Below, piece after piece: positions 45,711 through 56,420 of a DNA stretch of 64,000 nucleotides; positions within the stretch are counted from its first letter, which is position 1; the number at the start of each line of letters is the position of its first letter. The stretch covers positions 18,142-82,141 of the forward strand of contig MNCI01014764.1 in NCBI GenBank assembly GCA_015680685.1, given 5' to 3'. The position numbers were made by a program, and so were the translations under genes. The notes under the pieces were generated by a model. That model was not told the origin of the DNA. It searched no databases and saw only the letters and a list, made by a program, of their open reading frames with translations. The DNA is from Gnetum montanum (lineage: Eukaryota; Streptophyta; Gnetopsida; Gnetales; Gnetaceae).

Positions 45711-46669
45711 GACCTAGAAAAACAAAGCTACCAAGTAGGATATTTTCAAAAAGCATTACAAAGAATAGGTAGTCCTTAAGAAATCAACAAAAAGGATATC
45801 AATATAGTCAAGATTCACATCAATGTTGCTTTATAACAAGCTAATGATGCTACTTGAAAAATATTCCTTGATGAAATCATAGTAATAAACTAGGTAGAAA
45901 GCAAAACCAATAGCTTGTAGATAGAGAAGCTAACATACTACATAAAACTTGCTAACCTAAAATATCTTAATCTTGCCATGTTGACATTTTGCTACCTAAG
46001 AAATGAAGTGGAGAAATAAGTTGCAATAATCTTTGCATTATTTAATTGTGAGAATAAGCGACATGATAGATAAAGATAAAGCTAGAAGCAATGCAAGTAA
46101 TGCTAAACACCCTTTAAACTCAATACATCAGGTAACGTAATATCATAAATGACCTAGTAAAGAGATAGGTTAAATACCTAGATTTGAAAGAAAAGGTTAG
46201 AGTATTTGACATGGAGCATTGATTATTTACTTCCTAATTCATTCAAGCTACCAAGATGTTTCCTAATTTACCGTGTCTATGAAAATTCCAATTGCCAACC
46301 TCACCAATTTGTCTTTAACCATTAACGATCCAAAGATGGATGCAGAAAAGTACCAAGTCATCCTCAATCATTTCTACATGGAGGATTAACTCACTAATCC
46401 ACTATAAGAACCACCACAGTAGCAAGGGCCACCTTTACTTGAGATAACATAAAGACCCACCAATGGAAAATTTTGGAAGACTTGTCAATTTTAAGGAATT
46501 TATAATGTATTTCTAGTGTTTTATCATCATTGTAAATCACTTGAATGCATTTTCTAATGTAGCACTCAATTAGTTAGTCAGTCAGTTGAGTCATCTCTAC
46601 AATTTTGTAATAAACTCTATCCCACTTTTGTTTAACTTAAGAATGAGCTTTTAGTCAATCGTAGGAGTG
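45711..46669 (+). mobile_element. Relic G, right interior part
   Basis: Continues the region broken by element E. Near 46620-46669 'tttaacttaagaatgagc' and 'tagtcaatcgtaggagtg' is a decayed version of the conserved aggacgag.../PPT block that precedes the 3' LTRs of B, E and F. No readable domain otherwise. Confidence 0.5.
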
Positions 46670-47471
46670 TGATAAATAGTTAATAAGTAGGTTATGACAT
46701 CACACCTACAATATCATAGATATTATATCTTATGCTTTAATATGATATCAAAGATATGATGTATCTTAGGTAGGTAAAGTTTATAAATGCCACTCAACTA
46801 CTACATTCAATACATCATTTTAGTTAGTAGCATAGCCAAACTCTTCCAACTTTTTTCTATAACATTTAGAATAGTCAACAACTTCTTGAAGCATGATGCC
46901 AAGTAGTTGTCTAGATTCTTTATTTGAGTGCCTTGTACCTAGACACATGGCATGGCGATAATAAAAATCTAGACTATTTCATTTCATTTTTGTACTCTAA
47001 CTTAGCCTAGAATTTATCATTAATGTAATTTGTATACTTATGCATATAGCTTAATGTTTACTTTCCTTCATACTTGAACAATAATTCACATTTTCCATGC
47101 ACGTTAGATACATGGAATAAGTACAATTAGCTTCAAATATAAATACAATATCATTTGATTATTCAAGAAGTATTGCCATTTGATATGTCCTATAGTGGAA
47201 CACTTGGTGACCCAGCAATAGTAGCATATGTTCAAGATGTGTACAAGAAGTTGAGAACAAATGCTCATTGCATAGGCTAGAATAGACTTTGATTTTTGCA
47301 TCTAGATTAAATTTTAATATTTTAATGTTTTTGCTACAAAATTAAGATCATATGCCTTAATTATACTAAATCATATTGCTATTACACTTTGTCGCCCATT
47401 ACTCCTCTAACCATCGATTTGCAATTACTAGCTTAGTTACATATTTATAACAACTAAGAAAAATAAATAAC
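46670..47471 (+). repeat. 3' LTR of relic G (diverged, end not seen)
   Basis: Starts TGATAAATAGTTAATAAGTAG. It keeps GATATC-like motifs, a TTTATAAATGCC TATA region, TTCTTTATTTGAGTGCC and ATAATAAAAATC (R), then 'cacttggtgacccagcaa' (U5), all in the order seen in the younger LTRs. The usual GGTACC...TCATCA end is not visible before element D begins, so the tail is lost or unrecognisable. Confidence 0.65.
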
Positions 47472-47476
47472 ATTAT

Positions 47477-48312
47477 TCATGAGCGGTGAGGTACCCCTAC
47501 ACTCAACCATATGAATATGAGCATTTCAAGCATGATCCAGTCAAATTCCAAGGACTAAGTGCCTATGCGCCTATGTGGAATAATAATGGGTTGATGAATT
47601 GTTGTCTTCCCAAACTTACTTGTATGTCACGATTGTATGGTTAAGTGAGCTTGAGGCATATTATTTTTATGGTTTTTACGTGTTTTATATCCTGCACTAC
47701 TAAGGAGGGGAGAGAGAAATAACTAAGTAACTAATCTAATTTAACTATTCATTAACTAGATTCTAAGCACTTCTAACACCAATATCCATTCCCACTTGTC
47801 GTACACATCCTAAACCAGTGCAACATAGCTGGGATTACCAAACGCTAATTGTTATTGGGTTACCAACTGCTACATGCATGCTCGAAGGGGTCGTACTAAG
47901 TGTATTTAACTAAGAGAGTTGTAGGGTAAGAGAAATCATTAATTAGCTAGGAAAGCATTAAACAATAATTAACACTAATTAATCTATTTTGTATGCTTCA
48001 AGGTTTATCATAAAGTTCATCTTTATTGCTGTACACAAAGTGTGCTTAGGTACATAATGCTCGAATAAAGATCCATTCACTCTATGACTCCTATTGCAGG
48101 CACGAAGAAATAATTCTAACTTTGGAGGGAGAAAATGACAAGAGTTTGGCGAAGGAACTAACTTCTAACTATGGAAACCAAGGGTGCCACCTTTTATTTA
48201 TAGATAAGGAGAAAGGCCATGATATCGGGTATCTGGTATCGCATGGTCAATTTGATATCGTGGATGCGATATTGTGGACACAATATTGCGTACGAGATAT
48301 CACGGTTCATCA
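47477..48312 (-). repeat. 3' LTR of element D
   Basis: 836 bp, plus-strand view TCATGAGCGGTGAGG (terminal G changed to C) to ACGGTTCATCA. GATATC-like motifs at 48220-48302. Confidence 0.9.
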
Positions 48313-48325
48313 TACTCCCATGACT
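48313..48325 (-). other. Polypurine tract of element D
   Basis: Minus strand AGTCATGGGAGTA, adjacent to the LTR. Confidence 0.72.
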
Positions 48326-50220
48326 GAATGAAAACTCATCCTTGAGTTCCTTGCAAAATATTGGGAAGGTATGGGATTATTAACTGAATGACTATTGATG
48401 GTGGAACAATTTGATTGACTTAACGTGCCCAGTGAATGGATCAACAAGACAATACATGATAGCATTAGTGTTCATGGCTACAAAAGTGAATACTGTACAT
48501 AAATGACATCCAACCTTATTTGGTAGTTGGGAGAGAAGAAGGAGAGAGAGAAAAGAAGAAGACGTGTTGCTGCCGATGCCAAGATTGCACCTTCCATTGT
48601 CCATCCATAACCACACCAGCAATCTTTCTTCTTTTGTAAACGTTCCAGTTCTAGTTCATCCTGAATGTTTCCTCCAAGTCTAGTCCATTGTTGTATGCTC
48701 ATCATCTGCACACACAACATAGTCACAAATGAGCGAGGTAGATAACCCATAATGTAGTTGATACCTTGCTTCAATGTAAAGTGCATTGGCTGAGTTGTGG
48801 TTATGGTAGATATTGATTCTAGAGATTTAACACTAGAGACTATCTAAGGTGTAGGGGTTAGGAAAAATTGAAAAATTTTGTGCCTAGGCCTCGAAGACTA
48901 AGAGCAAACCTCCAGTAGCAAAGGGGTGGAAAAAGATAAGGAATAAGAAAAGTGGAGAAAAAGGAAAAATGGTAACTTCAATAAAATGAATGTCATGGAT
49001 GGGGATGAAACAAAAAAAATGGTTGATTGCAGAAAATGTTTAAGGAAAAGAAGTTAATAAATGCCCCAACAAGGAATGCTAGTGGGTCCTCCCCAAAGTA
49101 GGTGCATGCCTTTAGTGCCCTGACAAACCCACAATCCAAAGAGTTCGTAGGCTTGAGGAATGTCAATTGGAAGCAAGAGTTAAAAATGTACCCACAAGAA
49201 ATTACCAAGGAAGAACAATGCATCAACCAAGATACATACTAACGATTAAACCAGAAATGAGGTGAGAAATGGAAAAGGTGGAGAGTAGAGAATGGAGTGG
49301 AAACCCAAGAACAAGGTTGTGTAAAGTCCCTTGTGTGTTTCATGGTTAATGTGATCGAGTAGAACTCATTCCAAATCCAGGCTCAACAATCCACATTCAG
49401 TGACCTCGCATCAACACATTTGACCAACCCATCCCCTTAAAGAAACAAGAATGCCACTACAAAAAATCACCACCATTCTGAGAAGAGTGAGATGGAGAAC
49501 CAGGAAGTAAGAAGGGGCCGTAGTTAGAGAGAACCTTCAGGCATGGGTAACATGTCTTTCCAGTGCCATAACCAGTGCATGTAGCCCAAGTTCATTATTG
49601 TGTCTAAGGTGTGTGCTTTGAATTCTCACCATTTTTTTTTATGTTTTTTACATGAGAACCACACCATGTAAAGACTTATTTTTATGTACTCAACTTCGAG
49701 TAATTTGGTGAATGATTAGAATGGTGAAAAACCCAAGCAAAAAGCATCTAAGCACTCAAGAGAATAGTTAGTACAAATGCATAGAATCCCCTTGAAGTCA
49801 CAACCTTTTCATCCTTTGAGTCTTTCCTTAGTCTGAGAAATACCCAATCACCAATTCGTTAGCAGTTTTATTAAAGGAAGGGATTATACAGTTCCAAGCC
49901 AAGGGAGACCATAGGATTTTATGGATGCATGAACAATGTGGACTCATTGTCTGTTTAATCAAAAGAACCATACCTTAAGATCAAGATTGTACTGCAAAGG
50001 TAAAATCCAAACATTAGCAATCAATATGATATTATTCATACCACCATCATGAACACTTATTGGGTGATGAACAAAATAAAGTAATCACACAAAGAAATGG
50101 TAAAATATGAATGATGGTGTAAAATAAAAATAAGAAGATTAAAGAAATGTGCAAAACAAAAATGTGTAAAACAAAAATATGTAAAAAAAAATTAGAAAGA
50201 ATTGAGGGCCTTTAATGATT
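48326..50220 (-). other. 3' region of element D between integrase and 3' LTR
   Basis: Counterpart of 7495-9365 in A. AG/ATG junction at 48707-48703 (element orientation GTGTGTGCAG then ATGATGAGC). The following reading (SIQQWTRLGGN..DELELERLQKKK) runs about 70 codons and ends in a Leu/Phe/Ser-rich hydrophobic stretch. In another frame LPNKVGCHLCTVFTFVAMNT is shared with A. Possibly a decayed env-position product; no family recognised. Confidence 0.5.
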
Positions 50221-51490
50221 AGCAAGGGTGGCCATCTCCCCCATGACTGAATTGGAAGGAGGAGATTTGAAATAATGAGCAAGGATGCCCACTTATAGAG
50301 GTAGCATATGTTCTGGCTAACCTAAACTCATGGAAAGGTTGTGTTTATTGCACATTGACTAACAGTCTCTTATCTAGGCTCTCAGGTTTATATATGGTCA
50401 TGGCCCCTGAAGGAAAATTTGCATAGATAATGTAAGGTCCCTCCCACAGTGTTTGAAATTTCGTCCGTTGTGACACATGTGTGGGGTTCCAGTAGAGAAC
50501 CTTATCTCTGGGTTGATACTTAACTTTCTTGATTTTTAGGTCATGACATTGTTTATTAAATGCCTTGTGCAACTCATTAGATGACAGTGCAGCTAGTCAG
50601 TTCTCATCTAGCAAGTTAAGAGTCATCAACCTTTGTTTTTGTGCTAGATTGAGGTCAAGGTTGAGGTCACATGCCATGGCTAGCGTACGAAGCTCAATTT
50701 GGATAGGGAGCATTGGAAATTTTTTCATGCACTAACTCGTAGGGAGAGTAGCCTATAGGGAGTTTCCATGTGGAGCGGTATGCCCAAAGAGCATCATTCA
50801 GTTTAGTGCTCCAGTCTCACCTATACTTACTAATGATTCTGGTCAGTATCTTAGTAATCTCCCCATTGGTGACCTTGGCTTGACCGTTTGCTTGGGGGTG
50901 GTATGGTGTAGTCAATTTGTGTTCAACCCCTAAGCATTGCATTAACTTCCAAAAAGTTACACCTATAAAGTGTGTACCATTATCTGAGATAAGTGCACGC
51001 GGCATACCAAACTTGTTGATGACTTGTTGTTGAATAAATAGGGCAGCTGTAGATGATGTGCAATCTTTAATGGTAGCTACTTCAGCCCATTTTATTAAGT
51101 AGTCTACGGCAACTATGATGTATGCTTTTCCATTGGACATTGGTGTAATGGGCCCCATGAAATTGATTCTCCAAATGTTAAAGGGTTCTAACGGTTGAAT
51201 CCATTGTTACGGACCCTCCATTCTAGCAGTCATTCCGCTATCATGTTTACAGCGTTCACAAGATTGGACGAAGTGATGGGTGTCCCAGAATAAAGGTAGG
51301 CCAATAATACCCTACAAGCAGGATCTTAATAGTCGTTCGTCTCCTAGCATAGTGACCCCCACAAGGGCCCTCATCAGCATCTTGGAGAACTCTCAGTTGA
51401 TCTCTATCAGGAACACACCATCGAACCAAGCCATCGGGACATACTTTGTAAAGTTATCCATTGATTTCCATAAAGTACTTGGCTTTGTAA
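50221..51490 (-). pseudogene. int: Integrase of element D (decayed)
   Basis: Core at 51158-50817: MGPITPM, YIIVAVDYLIKWAEVATI, ALISDNGTHFIGVTFWK with the second catalytic Asp (50982-50984) intact. Then YHPQANGQAKVTNGEI: exactly 35 residues after that Asp, where the catalytic Glu should be, codon AAG (50874-50876) gives Lys. C-terminal part: HKAFNKQCHDLKIKKVKYQ and TLWEGPYIIYANF (50572-50345), GPY module, no chromodomain. Confidence 0.88.
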
Positions 51491-51495
51491 AGAAA

Positions 51496-52050
51496 CTATT
51501 GTTTCTTCTTAAGGTCTAATTCTTGTGGTGTTTGTTGGGTAAGGAGATAGGTCATAATGCTACTATACCAATTTGTCTCTGTGGGTGATTGGTCATTCAC
51601 TACACCGACAAAGAGGAACTCATCAAGAAAGTGATTAGAAATAAGATACTCATCCTCTTTGCTACCCCAGCACAACAGAGATAAATGATTGGCAACTACA
51701 TTCTTGATTCCTTTACGATTAATCATCATTAGATCAAACTCTTGCAGGATTACCAACCATCATATAATATGGGACCTTACCATTGGCTTATTCATGAGGA
51801 ACCAGATTGCACTATGATCTGTGTGTATGAATACTTTGTATCCTAATACATAGTGCCTAAATTTTTCTAATGCAAACACTACAGTTATTAATTATTTTTC
51901 TATAGTAGTGTAGTTAAGTTGTGCACTAGCTATACTTCTACTTGAACAGTGGATGTAATAAGGGCATTTTTGATCATCTAACTATGTAAGTACGAATCCT
52001 AAGGCATAGTTTGATGCATCAATCATGACATGGAATGGTTTGGACTAGTC
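51496..52050 (-). pseudogene. RNase H of element D (decayed)
   Basis: The TDH region is near 51800-51815 and a readable tail VILQEFDLMMINRKG, NVVANHLSLLCWGSKEDEYL follows. D-to-N and R-to-L changes affect the terminal D-H-L-S-R motif. Stops upstream. Confidence 0.75.
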
Positions 52051-52587
52051 AAGAGCTTGTAGAATGGGTGTTTCTACCAGCTTCTACTTCAGAGTTTGGA
52101 AAGCTAGTTCGCATTCCCTAGTCCACTCAAAGGGTATGTCCTTCTTTGTTAACTCTACCAATGATTTGGCAACCTTCGAAAAGTTCTCTATGAATCTCCT
52201 ATAGTAGCTAGTGTGTCCAAGGAATGACCGAATGTCTTTGATAGTTTCCAATTGATGGGTGATTCCTTGGATGACCTTGATTTTCTCAAGGTCTACCTCT
52301 ATCCCTGCATGTAAAATTTTATGCCCAAGTACTATGCCTTCTTGAACCATTAAATGGATTTTTTGCTAGTTAAGCCTTAGATTAGTCTCTACACATCTTT
52401 TTAGCACTTGCTCTAACTAGTCCAAGGCTTGATTAAAGCTTGCTCCATAAGTGGAGAAGTCATCCATAAAGACTTCCACATCATTTCCTATCTACTGCTA
52501 GAATATGCTTAGAACTAAGCATTGAAACATGGCAGGGGCATTGCACAAGCCAAATGACGTTTTTTTATATGCAAACATTCCCTAAGG
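52051..52587 (-). pseudogene. pol: Reverse transcriptase of element D, C-terminal part
   Basis: Includes the active site VFMDDFST (about 52478-52455), MVQEGIVLGHKILHAGIEVD, IRSFLGHTSYYRRFIENFSK and LVELTKKDIPFEW. The N-terminal part lies beyond element F at 55143-55560. Without F the two halves would be adjacent. Confidence 0.85.
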
Positions 52588-52592
52588 ACTGG

Positions 52593-52776
52593 TGATGATT
52601 CATGAATTTGTTGGCTATGATATCCTAGCCGTGATATCACAGCCCTATTGTATTAGTAGTCATGATATTACAGCTCTGTTGTATCAGAGTCACGATATCA
52701 CATGGGCCATGATATCGCGTATATGATATCGCATACGTGATATCGCAGTGTGCCACCATATCTATAAATAAGAGGC
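52593..52776 (+). repeat. 5' LTR remnant of element F
   Basis: TGATGATTCATGAATTTGTT... matches the 3' LTR start through the GATATC array and TCTATAAATAAGAGG TATA region, then diverges at about 52776. Confidence 0.88.
52619..52746 (+). promoter_or_regulatory. GATATC palindrome array in element F U3 (5' copy)
   Basis: Six exact GATATC hexamers plus one GATATT within about 130 bp, mostly in the contexts TGATATCAC or TGATATCGC, directly upstream of the TATA box. Confidence 0.75.
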
Positions 52777-53393
52777 AGCCAGTTTTCTTTTCTTTATTAC
52801 CATCACATAGCCTTTTTCTCTACCATCTGAGGTCCTTATTGATAAATAACACACCATCATAATTTTTGTGCCTTCAGAACTAGTTGAATTACCCTAGAAC
52901 CCTTTAGTCCATCTGTCCTTAGTTTACATTGATTAATTTCAAAAGAAATATTAAAAATTTGGTACATTCTCTATGACTTGAGATTGCACATCCCTTGCTT
53001 TCATATCCACAATTCACTTGCTAGTACTCCGATTTTCATTCCGTTTGAACCTAGAACCCGGAGTGTTCAGCTTAGTCATGGGGGAGGGGCACATGTCGAA
53101 TAGCGCATAAATTTTTTGAAATTCATCATTGCCTGAAGGACATCTTCAAGGGTAATTAGTTCTAAAATTAAGAATAGAATGTGTCAAAAATAATTTCATC
53201 CCCTTAGCTATACCAGAAAATTAAATTTGAAAACCACCTAAGCAAAGAGGACTCAACACTATAATCTTTTGGGGAAATGTTCTTCCAATAATTAACATCA
53301 CACAAAAATAAAGTAAATCTATTAAGGCAAGTAGTAAGGTATAACCTAACCTTGGTAACAACCTTACTAACAATTGGTCCCGTGTGATTGCAG

Positions 53394-53760
53394 ATGGCCC
53401 CGAAACGTAGACAACAGGAAGGTCCTGCTCAAGGTGCGAATGATCTCGAAGAGGTGGAAGACATGATCCTACCAGACAACATGCAGAATAGGAGGAACAT
53501 TCATTCAACGTTCATCAAAAAGATCCTCCTACTGTACGGTCTGGGTAGGCAGAAGCAGGAGATACCCTCTCTGAAAGTGGTGCCTGGTACTTAGGGGAAA
53601 TGTACCAATTTTGGCACAACAAAGAAGAAGGCACCATAATTAACATTTGTGGTGTGACTATTGATTTCTCTATTCAAGCCATTTTGGAAGTATTAAACCT
53701 TCCGAATACAGGGCCAAAATTTTCTCAGAACCAGCTAAACACTTTCAGAATCGAGTAACT
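53394..53760 (+). pseudogene. Env-position ORF of element F (plant-transposon-protein-like, decayed)
   Basis: ATG at 53394 directly after CGTGTGATTGCAG. The first part reads MAPKRRQQEGPAQGANDLEE (basic, then acidic), with a stop at 53592. Beyond it, a nearby frame gives MYQFWHNKEEGTIINICGV and TIDFSIQAILEVLNLPNTG. This W.F....EG.I.I.GV..DFS...I...LNLP pattern resembles the plant transposon protein domain found with Athila-like elements. Function unknown. The same pattern, more decayed, occurs in relic G at about 35535-35610. Confidence 0.5.
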
Positions 53761-54147
53761 TAATAAACTATTGACAGAGAATAAAAGGGGTGGTGAAAGA
53801 AAAAGAGAAGGCTAACTGGGCTACCTCTATGGCGCAAGTGAAAACTTACACACATGCCAAGGCACTCAAGGCCTTACAAGAGGAGAAACTCTAGGTCGTA
53901 CTTCAATGCTATCAAATCCCCAAACCTAGAGCACAAGAAAAGGGAAAGACACCTATGGAGGAGTCACCGCCACCAAGAACTACATGAGTTCCAAATTTTT
54001 GTAAATATTCTGTGTGTTGTGTCTTTATTTTATTTTCTCTCCACACTATGGCATGAATCCATTCTAGTCAGTCAATAATCCCATACCTATCCACTGTGTA
54101 ATCAATGGAGCTTGTTTTCTCTGTAACTCGAGGACGAGTTTTCATTC

Positions 54148-54160
54148 AGTCGTGGGGGTA
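54148..54160 (+). other. Polypurine tract of element F
   Basis: AGTCGTGGGGGTA abutting the 3' LTR. Confidence 0.75.
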
Positions 54161-55137
54161 TGATGAGTCATGAATTTTTTGGCTATGATATCATAGTCAT
54201 GATATCCCAGCCATGATATCACATCCATGTTGTATTAGTAGTCATGATATCACAACCCTGTTGTATCAGAGTCACGATATACGTGATATCGCAGCCGACG
54301 CGATATCGCATCCCCCGCGATATTGCAGTGCGCCGCCATATCTATAAATAAGAGGTGGCTCTCCCTTGTTTCAAATCCCAGTTTTAGAGTAGTAAAGCTC
54401 TAGCAGTTTGATCCCTCCAAAGTTAGATTTTTTCCTGTGTCTGCCCGCATTGTGGTGAATGTAATTGTACAGTGTCTTTATTCGAGTGTGCCGTACTTGG
54501 ACACGCACATGACCAGCAATAAAGATCAAGATTACTTCATCATTGTAGCATTCACTTTGTTATTTATTTATTCATTATTTATTTAATGTTATTTACTATT
54601 TTCTCTCTCTCACCCTTAAACTTCTAGAACGTGGAACGAGTACGACTTGATTACGAGCATTTAAGTGTGACTGCTTGGTAGCCTAGTGGTGTAGCTAAGA
54701 TCTACGCTTGGTAATCCAGTGGCATATTTGGGATCTGAGCTTGGTAATCCTAGTGGCATACCTAGGATCTATGCTTGGTAGTCCTAGTGGTAGTCGTGCA
54801 CGAGGTCCAAGATGTGTACGGTTGATCAAGGAATCGGTTGCTCGTCGCACTTAGGCTAGATTAGATTTCTTACCCTTTTCCTCCTAGCTTAGCTTAGTTA
54901 GTATCCTTTTCCATTGCCTTCAGGAGTAGCATAGATTAGGAACACATCATATACCTCACTCTAGACTAAACCATACGTGACAAATGATAAATACTAGTCT
55001 AGTTGGGAAGACAGCGAACTGCGACCTAAGGATAACTATCTAGGTGCCACAACTAGTCCATCTGCGGAGTTCTACCGGATCGTGCGTGCAACGCTCATTT
55101 CGTATGGTTGAGTGTAGGGGTACCTCGCCACTCATCA
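54161..55137 (+). repeat. 3' LTR of element F
   Basis: 977 bp, TGATGAGTCATG...CGCCACTCATCA. U3 has a GATATC array (54187-54327) and TATA box TCTATAAATA (54341-54350). R contains TCTTTATTCGAGTGTG and CAATAAAGATC. U5 has four tandem copies of a 33-34-bp unit. Confidence 0.93.
54673..54802 (+). repeat. 33-34-bp tandem repeat in element F U5
   Basis: Units beginning GCTTGGTA start at 54673, 54706, 54739 and 54773, each continuing (A/G)(T/G)CC.AGTGG. Related LTRs of B and E have two such units, so F shows local expansion. Confidence 0.85.
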
Positions 55138-55142
55138 ACTGG

Positions 55143-55560
55143 TGAACATAGTTTTGGCTTAGTCTTCCAGGGCTATTTGTATTTGGTTATATCCACTATA
55201 GCCATCCAAAAAACTATAATAGCGATGCCCTATGATTGTGTCTAAGACTTGATCAAAAAATGACAATGGAAAGTGATCCTTAAATGTTGCCATATTTAGT
55301 AGCCTAAAATCTATGCACACCCTCCATTTTCCTTCCTTTGTAGGCACGATTACTAATGGGCTAACCCATTTGCTATCAGCAATGGGGTATATGAACCTTG
55401 CCTTTAGAAGCTATTCGATTTTTTCTTTTACTACTTACTTCAACTTTGGGTTCAATCACCTCTATGGTTGTTTTCGAGGCTTCATGGAGGAGTCAGTGTA
55501 AATCCTATGCTAGCATATCCTAGGATTGATTCTAGTTAATTCCAGATATGAATAGGTGAA
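55143..55560 (-). pseudogene. pol: Reverse transcriptase of element D, N-terminal part
   Basis: Readable at 55347-55159: KEGKWRVCIDFRLLNMATF, DHFPLSFFDQVLDTIIGH and YYSFLDGYSGYNQIQIALED. These include the first catalytic Asp region. The fingers segment with WVSPLV lies at 55350-55390. Cut by element F. Confidence 0.85.
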
Positions 55561-55990
55561 GGATTTTGACTACTTGTTTATTACCTTGAGCAATCTTTCT
55601 TTTTGTTGCAGAGCAAATCTTGTGTTGATGATTACCAATTTTCTATTCTTAAGGAACGTGTACTCCATACCGATGGGTAATGGTTTTAGCTCTAGGGGCT
55701 CTTGTTTAAATTTCTTGCGAATTTCCAACTTCCCCCAGTTGATGTTTTCTAAGTTAGGACTAGGAAGTTGGTGGTGGACTTGCTCTAATGCATCAATGCT
55801 ATCTATATAAGCACAATTCAAACCCTCAGTTAGTTCCATGCATATAAGTGAGTTGCTTTCTTGATCAGCCATCAGCCACTAGGTGTCTTCTTGTCAAGTA
55901 GCTGTTGCATACAGGCACCTTTGTATGTTAATCGTTTGTGCACATTGATTACATGTAGGCAATGTTAAACTTTGCACAACCCATGATCTC
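55561..55990 (-). pseudogene. Protease-RT linker of element D
   Basis: Reads MADQESNSLICMELTEGLNC, AYIDSIDALEQVHHQLPSP, KKFKQEPLELKPLPIGMEY and FLKNRKLVIINTRF. It is longer and better preserved than in A. Confidence 0.65.
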
Positions 55991-56420
55991 TACATGCAAT
56001 TGCACCCTATGTCACTGTATGTGATGCATGGAACCTTCTTCTTCTCGATCTTTCTAAAAGTGTTTTCCTTAGATATTTCTAGGGAAAGATCACGAATACC
56101 TAGGCATGTATCAATAGTGCTTAGTCATGCCCTTCCCATGTTGATTGGGAGGTTCCCCTTACTGTTATTCACTTGGATCACTAAGAAGTCAACTGGATAT
56201 GACCACCCACACACAGTGGTAACAATGTCCTCCACTAATCCCAAGGGGATAGTGATGGACTGATCAGCTAACTCTAAATGGACATTGCTCTTTTTCAATG
56301 GGGGTAGGTTCCAGGCCTTATACATTTCTTAGGATATTAGGTTGACACCAAAACCTGAATCCAAAAGAGCTTTGCATGGCTCATTCCCAGCAATTTGTAG
56401 ATATATTAGGGGACTCCCAG
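55991..56420 (-). pseudogene. Aspartic protease of element D
   Basis: CKALLDSGFGVNLIS carries an intact D-S-G active site (56370-56329). After a stop come MYKAWNLPPLKKSNVHLELA, DQSITIPLGLVEDIV and FLVIQVNNSKGNLPINMGRA. The C-terminal end is frameshifted. Confidence 0.83.

Larger units (their letters stand above)
52593..55137 (+). mobile_element. Element F: short non-autonomous LTR element inserted in D's RT
   Basis: Perfect duplication ACTGG (52588-52592 and 55138-55142). It retains about 185 bp of 5' LTR, about 1.4 kb of interior from the 3' end of a B/G-like element, and a full 977-bp 3' LTR. The rest of the 5' LTR, primer site, gag and pol are missing, so it either inserted as a deleted form or was deleted later. 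It lies on the strand opposite to D. Confidence 0.93.
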
